From assembly GCA_963803775.1 (NCBI GenBank), contig CAWDNS010000006.1, positions 620,001-684,000 of the forward strand: a stretch of DNA of 64,000 nt. The letters are read 5' to 3'. The notes beneath the pieces are model-generated. The model was given only the letters and a program-made list of their open reading frames with translations, had not been told where the DNA came from and did no database searches. The DNA comes from JABCZH01 sp963803775. Its GTDB lineage: Bacteria; Acidobacteriota; Terriglobia; Terriglobales; Acidobacteriaceae. Positions 24,903 through 33,572 of this stretch are shown piece by piece. The position numbers and the translations under genes were made by a program. Numbering within the stretch: the stretch's first letter is position 1; each line of letters begins with the position of its first letter.

Positions 24903-27596
24903 ATGTTTAAGAATATGCTAACTGTAGGTCTCGTCAGCACAATCGTTGTAGTTGGCGTCACGACTGCAATCGCGCAAACCACAGTCACTACGGCAACACC
25001 CGTACCCTTCACAGGCTTGTCAATCAATAAGTTGGGCACTCCAAATGCCCCCACCGCTCAAGGTTCATCTATGTGTTCCGGTTCAGGCTACACCTACGCA
25101 GTCACTGCGCTGGATGTCGCTCGCGGAAGCAGTCCGGAAAGCACATCGAGCGTTTCCGTGTCTTGCACGCCTAGCACGACTGCACAATACATTCAGGTCA
25201 TCACTCCATCAGTGCCTGGTGCGGCGAGCTGCAATGTTTTTAGGACTTTGCCCTTGCTCGCCGCCGGGTACATAGGGAACGTGGTGTGCGGGGGAATACT
25301 CCTGGATACTGGGCAGTCAGGGGCTATGTCGCCCGGCGTCCCGAGTGCGGACCAAACCGGTGGCATTAATGCCCTTGGCATGGTTAATGCGCAGGCATTT
25401 AATGCAACAGGTGCCGGTGCGGGAACCGAGATCCTCAATTCTGGAGCACCACTAGGATTCTGCCCCAGTTCGTCAACTTCTTGTATCCAACCAAATGCAT
25501 TTTTTCAGCAAGCTCCGGCGGCATTTACGGGCACTAGCGTGGGTATCACCTGGCCCTCAGCCCTCACAGCGACGAGCGTTTCACAGACGCCCCCTTTGAT
25601 CGGTCCATTCCTTTTCGGCCCCGCAAACGGCGTGAATAACAATGCTTCGGCGGTCACAATCGGCTCGCTCACCAATTTTTCCAATCCAGTATTGGCAACC
25701 GCTGCGTCCACTACCTTCACAACCGGTGATCTGGTGAATGGGACGAACACAGGCACAGGAAGCAACTACGATCTTACCGATTCCCACATTGCAGTCGCCA
25801 CTTGCGGCAGTTCTCCATGTATACAGACCCCTCTCTCCTGGGTCATCGGAGCCGCAGCAACAAATACAATTAGCAATGGAAACTTTGCACAAATTTGGAA
25901 TTGGGCTCAGGGGGCAGCATCAGGTCAGTCAGCGTTTACGCTGGGTGAGTCCTCTGCCGCGACTGGCACGAACCTGATCGAATTGAATGTCCAGACGCTA
26001 TCGGGGTCAAGTTCACTTCCGATTCAGGTCACTGCGGGCGGAACCACTAACGGTTGGAACATGAGCACAACTGGCCTTTGGGAACCTATCGGCACCACCG
26101 GTGCGCTCGCCACCGGAGGCTCCACGCACGGTGTGGTAGTTAGCGAAGGGTCAGCTACGGCATTGAATACCACAGCAGTCGGCGGGACAGGGTCAATACT
26201 TACGGGCAACACCTCGCTGGATCCAACCTGGCTTTCGGGTGCAAGCGCTGTAAACGGCCTTCCCTATGTCTTAACCTCGACGCCATCGGGAGGCGTGGCC
26301 ACCGCCCCGTTATGGACGATCCAAGGAGTAAACTACGACCCCCAGAGCAGCACCTACAGTATTGGTTGTCCGGCTGACAGGCTTGGCAACGTGGATTTCA
26401 CAGGGTCGAGCGCCACCACGTTTACTCTTCCAAACCCTCCTTCTTCCACCTGCGCGGGTTCAAGTTTCTCCGTGGTTGTTCACAACGGAGGCACGGCGCT
26501 GTTAACTCTGGCCGCCATGACCGCAACCATCGACAACATAGCCGGAGCCACAGGTGTGCCAATAATGCCGGGAGCGGCACGATTCGTCTATAGTGATAAC
26601 ACCAATTACCACACGGTCCCGGTACCTACAAACACCGGAGGAGCCACTACTAAGACGGCAACTTATTCTGCGGTCGTCACGGATAAGGGAAAGCTGATCG
26701 TATTTAACTGTTCGAGTGCGTGCAGTTACGCGCTCCCCACGACCGCATTTTCTGCGGATTGGTGGGTCGACATCCTGACGATCGGCACAACGAATGCAAC
26801 CGTTTCGCTTCCGCCGGGCCCATTTTTTAATGGGGGACTTCTGGCCCCATCTCCAGGAGCGTATCGCATACAACCTATTTGGACCGACGGGACCAACTAC
26901 TTCGGTGACGCACCCATAACAGTCAGCGCTCCAATCACAGCTACGGTCTCGTCAAACTCGCTCAATTTGGGAGTTTCCAACGCCACAAGCTCAGCCGCGG
27001 GTGTAGTCGAACTGTCAGGCACGGCTACCAAAGCGCAGTCCACAAGCATGACCTCGAGCACCACCGGCGACCTCGTGACCGTGGATGCACACGCCAACAC
27101 GGTAGACTCGACGATTTCTTCGACCGCTCCCATATTCACGACCAGTGTTACAAGTCCGACCGTCAACGCAACGACAGGGTACCAGCTAAACGGAGCCGCA
27201 ATTCAGGCGTCCACGGTGCTGGTGTCCTTCTGCCTCGGAACGGTGGGCCTTACGAGCGGGACACTTGTTCTGGCTCCGGCGGAGTTAGCAGCCACAGCGA
27301 ATTGCAGCGCTACAACGACGGCGGTTGAAATACCCGTGCCTTACAAATGTACGGCGGAGAAACTCTATGCGGTAGCGGGGACAGGTGGAAACAATATCAC
27401 CAACAGTGGTGTGACGACGTTGTATCACAACAACAGCGGGACGGCCCTCAAATGCACAATTGGAACCGGAACGTCTTGCAACGACCCTACTGACACGGTC
27501 ACCTTGAACGCGGGCGACACGTGGTCGGTGCGCACAACGAGCAGCGGAGGCTCGGAGACTCTCGCCAACGTTCGCGTGGCGCTCCAATGCCAGTGA
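24903..27596 (+). CDS. large secreted Ser/Thr/Gly-rich protein, island cargo
   Basis: An 897-residue protein with a signal peptide (hydrophobic LTVGLVSTIVVVGVTTAIA, then QTT). The rest is low-complexity, rich in Ser, Thr, Gly, Ala and Asn, with short beta-strand patterns and several CxxS/C motifs. Parts resemble beta-helical or fibre-like surface proteins, including a segment TSPTVNATTGYQLNGAAIQ that recalls repeats of phage tail-fibre-like proteins. The last 120 residues (VEIPVPYKCTAEKLYAVAG, then DTWSVRTTSSGGSE) look like a separate beta-sandwich. No catalytic motif is recognised. GAGGA precedes the ATG. It lies alone on the plus strand between the integrase operon and the next secreted gene. 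Confidence 0.7.
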   Translation: MFKNMLTVGLVSTIVVVGVTTAIAQTTVTTATPVPFTGLSINKLGTPNAPTAQGSSMCSGSGYTYAVTALDVARGSSPESTSSVSVSCTPSTTAQYIQVITPSVPGAASCNVFRTLPLLAAGYIGNVVCGGILLDTGQSGAMSPGVPSADQTGGINALGMVNAQAFNATGAGAGTEILNSGAPLGFCPSSSTSCIQPNAFFQQAPAAFTGTSVGITWPSALTATSVSQTPPLIGPFLFGPANGVNNNASAVTIGSLTNFSNPVLATAASTTFTTGDLVNGTNTGTGSNYDLTDSHIAVATCGSSPCIQTPLSWVIGAAATNTISNGNFAQIWNWAQGAASGQSAFTLGESSAATGTNLIELNVQTLSGSSSLPIQVTAGGTTNGWNMSTTGLWEPIGTTGALATGGSTHGVVVSEGSATALNTTAVGGTGSILTGNTSLDPTWLSGASAVNGLPYVLTSTPSGGVATAPLWTIQGVNYDPQSSTYSIGCPADRLGNVDFTGSSATTFTLPNPPSSTCAGSSFSVVVHNGGTALLTLAAMTATIDNIAGATGVPIMPGAARFVYSDNTNYHTVPVPTNTGGATTKTATYSAVVTDKGKLIVFNCSSACSYALPTTAFSADWWVDILTIGTTNATVSLPPGPFFNGGLLAPSPGAYRIQPIWTDGTNYFGDAPITVSAPITATVSSNSLNLGVSNATSSAAGVVELSGTATKAQSTSMTSSTTGDLVTVDAHANTVDSTISSTAPIFTTSVTSPTVNATTGYQLNGAAIQASTVLVSFCLGTVGLTSGTLVLAPAELAATANCSATTTAVEIPVPYKCTAEKLYAVAGTGGNNITNSGVTTLYHNNSGTALKCTIGTGTSCNDPTDTVTLNAGDTWSVRTTSSGGSETLANVRVALQCQ

Positions 27597-27969
27597 ATCT
27601 GTAGTTGCCATGTGTAGGGAAGGAAAGTAACGAACGCTAGGACCAAATCATCTTAATCCAGGGAGTTGCGACAATGTACGGGCGACCGATCCGCCGTAGG
27701 CTATTCCTCATTTCGTAGAAGTTATTATTTAAGACCCGAAGGAATTTTGGATTTGACGAGACTCTCTCCATGATGGTTGCTGCCGTAACTAAGACTGCGA
27801 CCGCGATTCCCCCCGCGGACAAGGCTGCCGCTCTCGCGTTAGTTGAGCGGGAAGCGTCTGTTGCTCCCGTCGCTCATCCTGGAACGTTGGCCACCCGAAC
27901 GAATGCCGAAGGCGCTCCCAAGCCCAACCCACACACGCACGCAACGATCCACCAAGGAGGCTTTAGACG
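27597..27969. other. intergenic region in island
   Basis: About 370 bases between two cargo genes. I see no gene with a ribosome-binding site. The only clear signal is AAGGAGG at 27953-27959 belonging to the next gene. Confidence 0.4.
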
Positions 27970-30006
27970 GTGAGACGCTACCTTCCCATTTCCTTCTTGC
28001 TGTGTATCGCGTGTCAGGCGCAGCAATACGCTCCGCTGGCCATCGCTTTTGAGGCTCCAGACAGCACCCAGACCAACGCCTATACTGCGTTCCTCAGGTA
28101 CGAATTGCCGTTTCTGAGCGGAATTGCTGGATCGTCGGCGCATGCGCTGGGCACCGGCCAAATCTATTGGGCAGACCTTGACGCTTGCGGATCGCCCCCA
28201 GGTACCTCGCAGTGTAGTAGCGAGCACGCTTATAGCTGGGGGTCGGTCGACAACAGCCTCTATCAATACATTCATTATGCGACAGTTGGTTCTTCCGGAA
28301 CTTTCAACAATGGCTGCGCCAACGGAAACGCCTGCAAGATCATCCTCATTATCAACGCGGAGCAGGATAGCGGGCAAGGCGTTACCACCGTACCAGTCTA
28401 TGTTTTCTCTCACAGCTACGCTTCCAGTAACGGTTGGGCGGATCAAGACGTGGTGGGGTGTGAGGGCTGGCCCGGAGTCGTCACTCCTCCTGGAGGACCG
28501 TGGCCTGGAGCATTACCTTATACGGGGTCTTTTATGAACACGAATCAGGGTGTGGTGTGGAGCGCAGACGGTTGCCACGTGCCGCCCCTATCTATAGGGG
28601 GTCCGTCCTGCATCAATTCTACCGGGCCCTTCACCAACATGTCTGGCTTCCCTGTAGTTTACGAGAAACCGATTCTCACCGCGTACCAGAAGTTCATCTC
28701 GGCTATTCAACTCCACTACTCTCCCGCGGGCTCTGGCTATGGGCCGATGATCGCGCCCTATATCGCCTATATCCGCATCGGCATGGCGGCGGGCGGAGAA
28801 AACAACCCCGGTTGTGTTGGTGCGGATAACAGCACGGTGAGCAGCGGAGTCTTGAGCAACACCTTCTGGCCAGGACCAAAGGGATTCGCAGCAGAGGCGG
28901 GATGCTACACCCAATGCGGCTATCTCACAAACTGGCCTGGCACGCCTCAGAATGGCTTAAGTTGCACCAATACCTCCGCTTGCTCCACCAGCCTACTAAA
29001 TGACGGGGATGGCTACGTCACTGCGATGGACAAGTTTCTTGGTAAACTCTTCTCGGGCACGATCCCGGCGACAACTTCCTCCCACGGTGGACCGCCGGCA
29101 ATCACGCTGCAACCCTACGCCGATTCGGAAGCCCTCACGGCCTCGATTACCGGCGTTGGTTTCGGGATGCAGTCCGCGAGGATCTCTGACCAGAACGCCT
29201 TCGCACTCGGAAATCCCACAACACAAAATTGGGTGGTCAACTTCGGTCGCTATGCCGCCCCGGTTCACCATCTGCAAGCTCAGGCAAACGGCGGAGAGAA
29301 TCCGGAAGCCTCAAACTTTGGCATTAGTACGATTTCGGTCTCGCTCGGTCCCCCCATAACTGCAACCGCGAACTGTACCGGTAGCATCGGCACTGTCAAT
29401 ACAATGGGAGTAAACGTAGCCTGGGCATCAGGCCCTCAATTCAATCTCGGATGGACAGGTGCGTTCACTATCGCTGGAACTGTCTACACAATTTCATCCG
29501 TAAATTCAGCATTCTCCATTACGTTGACGAGTACGGCAGGGACACAGTCCGGGGCGCCTTACGACGCAAGCAACTCCTGCGACATCTATCAAGGGCAGGA
29601 CTTTACGATCTTTATTAGCGGTAACTCAAATTCTGCCTTCAACGGACAGCAGTTTGTGACCTGCAAAACATGCCCGGCTGGGACGATTCAGTTCTCCCCC
29701 TCGAGCACTTCAGTTGGATCAGGTGGAAATGTTTGGGCCTCGGACTATTGGCCGTCTCTTTTCCCATTCTTGACGCAGCATAAGACCTCGTCGATCGAAT
29801 TGCGAGCTTGCGAACTCGATTATGCTTTCGGCTGCACACCCGGTAGCGCCTGCAATGCCAATACCAGCGTGCTCCCATGCGGTGGCAACCCCGGCCCGGA
29901 TCCATCCTACCAATCTGCCTTGGCCGATTTCGTGAATGGCATACCGACAGCGACGAGTGTGACCGCCGGAAAGGTCCAGATTATTGGAAACGGAGTGAAG
30001 CAATGA
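27970..30006 (+). CDS. secreted protein, possibly glycoside-hydrolase-like, island cargo
   Basis: A GTG start supported by AAGGAGG ten bases upstream gives 678 residues. A signal peptide (YLPISFLLCIACQAQ) is followed by a large extracellular domain with many cysteines. The first 370 residues show alternating strand-helix patterns (KIILIINAEQDSGQG, IAPYIAYIRIGMAAGGENNP, then LTAYQKFISAIQLHY) that could be a TIM barrel like glycoside hydrolases. The catalytic acids cannot be assigned. Residues about 440-580 look like a beta-rich insertion. I do not recognise a family. It is located in the island, between two other secreted-protein genes. Confidence 0.65.
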   Translation: MRRYLPISFLLCIACQAQQYAPLAIAFEAPDSTQTNAYTAFLRYELPFLSGIAGSSAHALGTGQIYWADLDACGSPPGTSQCSSEHAYSWGSVDNSLYQYIHYATVGSSGTFNNGCANGNACKIILIINAEQDSGQGVTTVPVYVFSHSYASSNGWADQDVVGCEGWPGVVTPPGGPWPGALPYTGSFMNTNQGVVWSADGCHVPPLSIGGPSCINSTGPFTNMSGFPVVYEKPILTAYQKFISAIQLHYSPAGSGYGPMIAPYIAYIRIGMAAGGENNPGCVGADNSTVSSGVLSNTFWPGPKGFAAEAGCYTQCGYLTNWPGTPQNGLSCTNTSACSTSLLNDGDGYVTAMDKFLGKLFSGTIPATTSSHGGPPAITLQPYADSEALTASITGVGFGMQSARISDQNAFALGNPTTQNWVVNFGRYAAPVHHLQAQANGGENPEASNFGISTISVSLGPPITATANCTGSIGTVNTMGVNVAWASGPQFNLGWTGAFTIAGTVYTISSVNSAFSITLTSTAGTQSGAPYDASNSCDIYQGQDFTIFISGNSNSAFNGQQFVTCKTCPAGTIQFSPSSTSVGSGGNVWASDYWPSLFPFLTQHKTSSIELRACELDYAFGCTPGSACNANTSVLPCGGNPGPDPSYQSALADFVNGIPTATSVTAGKVQIIGNGVKQ

Positions 30007-30303
30007 AGAAACGGGACTAGTCGTGTTGGTAAAAGATCATCCGCGCAGTCACTTTATTGAGTTATAAGCCTTTTGCGATTTTCCTTGACAGCTTACGAGT
30101 AAAGGTCTTAGCGTTATGATGGCGCGAGTAAGCTTAAGAGCGACGGTCATCGTCGGGACCGTGGTAATTTGTCCCCCCAGGGTTCGAAAGAGACTTAGGA
30201 GTTCTGCAGTCAAACATGTGACGATCGGGCTTCCCAGAGCGCGTCTGCCTGTGCGGGAAGAAAAGGGTGCCACTACATTAAGTAAGGACCTGAGGAGGGT
30301 CGC

Positions 30304-31524
30304 ATGATCAACAAGATTGCGTGGCTGGGGCTGACATTGCTGTTTAGCTCGCTAGCCTGTGCGCGAGAGACAGTGGTCTATCAGTTTGGGGCGTCCGGAC
30401 TAACCGACGGAAGCGCACCAAACGGCGGATTGGTGTTCGACGCGGAAGGAAATATTTACGGTACGACGGTAGCGGGAGGTTCTTTCGGGTTCGGCACGGC
30501 GTTTGAGTTGACCCCATCACAGGACGGAACATGGCAGGAGATTGTTCTGTATAACTTCTGCTCCGCAGGTACACAGAACTTTTGCGCGGATGGGCAATTT
30601 CCGCAGGCCGGAGTGATTTTCGATAGGAGTGGCAACCTCTACGGCACGACCGTGTCGGGAGGGGCAAACGGTCTTGACGATGGCGTGGTTTTTGAACTCT
30701 CTCCTCCTTCGCAGCCGGGCGGCAGTTGGACGGAGCAAGTCTTGTGGAGCTTCGGAGGAGCGAATGACGGGGCAGCCCCCTATGGTGGCTTGGCGATGGA
30801 TGCCATTGGCAACTTGTACGGGACGACCTCGGGCTCGGTCACCACGGGCGTTGGCGTAGTCTTCGAATTATCCTCAGGGCAAAACGGTTGGACGGAGTCC
30901 TTGCTACACATCTTTTGCCTCGAGTACCCGGATTGCTCGGATGGGGCAGAGCCGAAAGCCGGCGTAACGTTTGATAATGCCGGCAACCTCTACGGGACCA
31001 CAGTGTTTGGCGGACAGGCAAATAGGATCGGATGGGGCGTGGCGTACGAGCTATCCCCGGTGAAGAGTGGCTGGGCTGAAAATGTCCTCAAGGTATTCTC
31101 CTCTGTGACGGGCGGCAGAACTTCCGCTGGAATCACTATCGACCCGGCAGGTCACCTGTACGGTGGCTCGTCCGAAGGCGGGGCAGACCAGTGCGGCGGT
31201 TTCTTTCGGCTGAATACGTTCGTGGTTTTCCCGTTGTCGGGTGGAAACGGGTGTTCACCGCAAGCTGACCTGCTTTATAGCTCCGGAGCCTTGTTTGGCT
31301 CTGCATCTAAGGGTGGGGCAAACTCACAAGGCGCGCTGTTCGAGTTTACTGCGAAGGGAAACAAGGTGACGCAGACGATCTTGTACAACTTCTGTCAACA
31401 AGCGAACTGTGCCGACGGGAGCGAACCAAATGGCTCACTGACTTTGAGAAATGGCCGGCTCTACGGCGCAACCTTAACAGGGGGCGCGCACAATGCAGGC
31501 GTCATTTATCAGATAGCGGAGTAG
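30304..31524 (+). CDS. secreted GloVer-repeat protein, island cargo
   Basis: A 406-residue protein with signal peptide (AWLGLTLLFSSLACA) and about seven GloVer repeats (FDAEGNIYGTTVAGG, GTAFELTPS, then EIVLYNFCSAGTQNFCADG). Cysteine pairs in the NFC/CADG units match those of the gene at 20364-21695, with which it is probably paralogous. GAGGAGG lies just before the ATG. It is the last gene before the tRNA-half pair at 32.04-32.27 kb. Molecular function is unknown. Export and a propeller fold are inferred from the repeat family. Confidence 0.85.
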   Translation: MINKIAWLGLTLLFSSLACARETVVYQFGASGLTDGSAPNGGLVFDAEGNIYGTTVAGGSFGFGTAFELTPSQDGTWQEIVLYNFCSAGTQNFCADGQFPQAGVIFDRSGNLYGTTVSGGANGLDDGVVFELSPPSQPGGSWTEQVLWSFGGANDGAAPYGGLAMDAIGNLYGTTSGSVTTGVGVVFELSSGQNGWTESLLHIFCLEYPDCSDGAEPKAGVTFDNAGNLYGTTVFGGQANRIGWGVAYELSPVKSGWAENVLKVFSSVTGGRTSAGITIDPAGHLYGGSSEGGADQCGGFFRLNTFVVFPLSGGNGCSPQADLLYSSGALFGSASKGGANSQGALFEFTAKGNKVTQTILYNFCQQANCADGSEPNGSLTLRNGRLYGATLTGGAHNAGVIYQIAE

Positions 31525-32039
31525 GGAGCAGGGCGATGACTAGAAAATCTGTTCACTCGCACGCGCGCGTCGATCCTGGTGAGTGATCGTTGCCAAGTTC
31601 TGCCGCCATCGTAGGACGTAATCGCTCTGCGATCTTACTACGCTGTTCGTCAAGATCGTGACATCGTTCAGGGCCGTAGACAGTTCGAGGTAAGTGGACT
31701 AAATACGTTCGAGACACGATCCTTCCCAACGTTAGCGATAACCTTCTCAGCAGATTGTCTCACTCCGGTACGTAAGTCACAGGCGAGGGCTGATCCGAGC
31801 GGCGAGGGCCGCCAACGAACCCTTTGATGCCGCAGGAGTTGGGCCGAGTGGGATGCCCTTTGATCGGGAAGCTTTGAAACGCCGCAGGATCATCTGCCTG
31901 TAGTCGTTTTTTGAGACGAATCGAAGCGTGTTGAAACATCAAACTTCAACCGACTTCAATGAGCTACCACCGACTCATTTGTTTATTTAATCACTTGCAA
32001 AGCACTGAAAGCAGCGGATGCGAGAAAAACGTCTGATCT
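31525..32039. other. island right-end non-coding region
   Basis: About 515 bases with no supported gene. Small ORFs here lack start signals. It runs up to the tRNA-Pro fragment and probably represents the non-coding right end of the integrated element. Confidence 0.5.
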
Positions 32040-32080
32040 GTTCGGGACCAGGGGTCGGAGGTTCAAATCCTCTCTCCCCC
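32040..32080 (+). other. tRNA-Pro(CGG) 3'-half fragment, second copy
   Basis: Begins GTTCGGGACCAGG and continues with the T-arm GTCGGAGGTTCAAATCCTC to TCTCCCC. It matches 21757-21799 apart from single-base differences. There is no 5' half. Its upstream flank shares nothing obvious with that of the first copy. Confidence 0.7.
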
Positions 32081-32224
32081 CTGGGTTCATTCTCACAAAG
32101 AGCTGAGGATTTTCCCCCCAGCCCATAATCCCAGCCCATGGTTGTTAAGCCTTGCACGTATTTGCAGGCGCTTGGCAGTCTCCCGCAAACCTGTAGGTAC
32201 TTGAAGGTTAAGGTTGACCTAGGT

Positions 32225-32269
32225 CTGAAAAGGCTGGCGTCGGCGGTTCAACTCCGTCCCTGGCCACCA
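32225..32269 (+). other. tRNA-Phe(GAA) 3'-half, putative attachment site (right)
   Basis: Identical over 45 bases to 21931-21975, again without a 5' half. With the left copy it bounds a 10,294-base unit. It is followed by a second, related integrase 3' end. Confidence 0.8.
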
Positions 32270-32345
32270 TCATTCTAAAGGACTTAAGTCGAATCACCCC
32301 GCAACCTCTCAGCCCACGGTCAGCCCATTGAAGGGCGCACTAAAT

Positions 32346-32636
32346 TCAGTTCACTGCTGTCCCGCCCGGTTGCAGCATCGCGTCGAGCATCTGTCCCTGC
32401 GCCGCAAGGCGATCTTCACTCACGCTGTGGGCGTAGAGTTGAAGGGTCGTCTTCACGTCCGAGTGACGAAGCAGAGCTTGCACCGTCTTCGGATCGGTTT
32501 TTGACCGCACAAGGAAAGAAGCAAGGCTATGGCGCAGGTTGTGAAAACCGAAGCGACGCGGGTCGTTTTCGATTAACACACCTGCCGCAACCGCTGCCGG
32601 TCTCAAATGATCTGATACCAGCATGTTTGCGGTACG
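32346..32636 (-). pseudogene. integrase C-terminal remnant
   Basis: The last ~92 codons of a tyrosine recombinase closely similar to the gene at 22052-23251. It keeps HNLRH and LLRHSDVKTTLQLYAHS with the Tyr, but lacks the core-binding domain and first catalytic Arg. The 5' part is lost at the junction with the RAYT element. It probably belonged to a second island in tandem. Confidence 0.9.
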
Positions 32637-33450
32637 GGGGCTGGCCCAGCTTTGCCTTTTGTGTGGCCCAGCTATGAAAAAGGCTGCCCCAGCTTTCCTT
32701 CCTTTGGAAAGCTGGGCACCACGGACCCCAACGGCTACGCATCAAGCTATCTTTCGAAACCTCATCTCCGCTTTCTGCTTCTCGTTCACCAGCACGATTC
32801 CACGCTCTCCGTCGGTATAGTGCCGATAACTGCTCCAGGCCCATTGCTGCGGCTCTAGGACCAGTCCTCGCTTCACCGGATTGCCATGCAGGTATCGCAA
32901 CTTCTCTACGCGCTTTTTCTCAGTGAACACCACAAAGTCATAGAATCGCGCCTGCCAGATGTGCCCGTTCGCCAGCGCCGTGTCCCAGAGGCAGCCCTGC
33001 CGAGGGTTATCACCAGCGCGCAGCTTGCGCAGAAGCCGGCGCGCAAAACCCTGCTTGATCGCCTGCATGACTTTCGACGGATTGCCCCGCTCCGGTTCGC
33101 CCAATAACAGGTGCACGTGCTCAGGCATGACCACATAGCCGGCCACCACAAAGCGATACCGTCGCCGCACACTCTCTAAAACCTCAAGCAGCAAGTCGCG
33201 ATGCTGCGGCTTGGCGAGAAGCGGCATCCGCCGATAGCAACTCGTGGTAATAAAGTGTAGATATCCTGCGCCGTAGTAACGATGAAGCCTATTGGGCACG
33301 AGCGAGGATTAGCATGATGGGGTAGAGCTTGTATGTGATTTATGAACACAGAGGGCGAGGTCCGTGGTACCCAGCTTTCCAACAGAAGGAAAGCTGGGGC
33401 AGCCTTTTTCATAGCTGGGCCACACAAAAAGCAAAGCTGGGCTGGGCCCC
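32637..33450. mobile_element. RAYT unit: transposase gene flanked by inverted palindromic repeats
   Basis: A copy of the palindromic repeat lies at 32637-32740 in one orientation and at 33331-33450 in the other, bracketing a RAYT gene. Both contain the same 11-bp hairpin stem (CCCAGCTTTCC / GGAAAGCTGGG) and the CCACACAAAA box. The left junction falls exactly where similarity to the integrase stops, so the unit interrupted or replaced integrase DNA. A solo copy of the repeat is at 17251-17369. Confidence 0.85.
32742..33299 (-). CDS. REP-associated tyrosine transposase (RAYT, IS200-like Y1 family)
   Basis: A GTG-initiated 185-residue protein. The HUH-type nuclease core is visible: LHFITTSCYRRMP near residue 14, the metal-binding MPEHVHLLLGEP (about 58-69), and a WQARFYDFVVFTEKK segment with the candidate nucleophilic Tyr, followed by RYLHGNPVKRGLV. 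RAYTs nick and join single-stranded DNA at REP hairpins and are thought to spread them. It is flanked by two inverted copies of the presumed substrate hairpin. Length and motifs look intact, so it may be active. Confidence 0.92.
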   Translation of the reverse strand: MPNRLHRYYGAGYLHFITTSCYRRMPLLAKPQHRDLLLEVLESVRRRYRFVVAGYVVMPEHVHLLLGEPERGNPSKVMQAIKQGFARRLLRKLRAGDNPRQGCLWDTALANGHIWQARFYDFVVFTEKKRVEKLRYLHGNPVKRGLVLEPQQWAWSSYRHYTDGERGIVLVNEKQKAEMRFRKIA

Positions 33451-33572
33451 AGTGAACCGAGCAGTGGCGACTCCCCCCAAAGCCCTTGCTCCGCCTGCCA
33501 TTCCTGCGCTATACTCCGCGCCGCGCAGAGGAACCTGTCAAAGCTCTCCTGCGCATTGCTAGGAGGACCTCA

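Larger units (their letters stand above)
32225..32636. repeat. island direct repeat, right copy
   Basis: Matches 21931-22342. The substitutions (for example CACCCCGCAA against CACCTCGAAG) show that it is a diverged copy, not an assembly duplicate. It ends where the RAYT unit begins at 32637. Confidence 0.9.
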
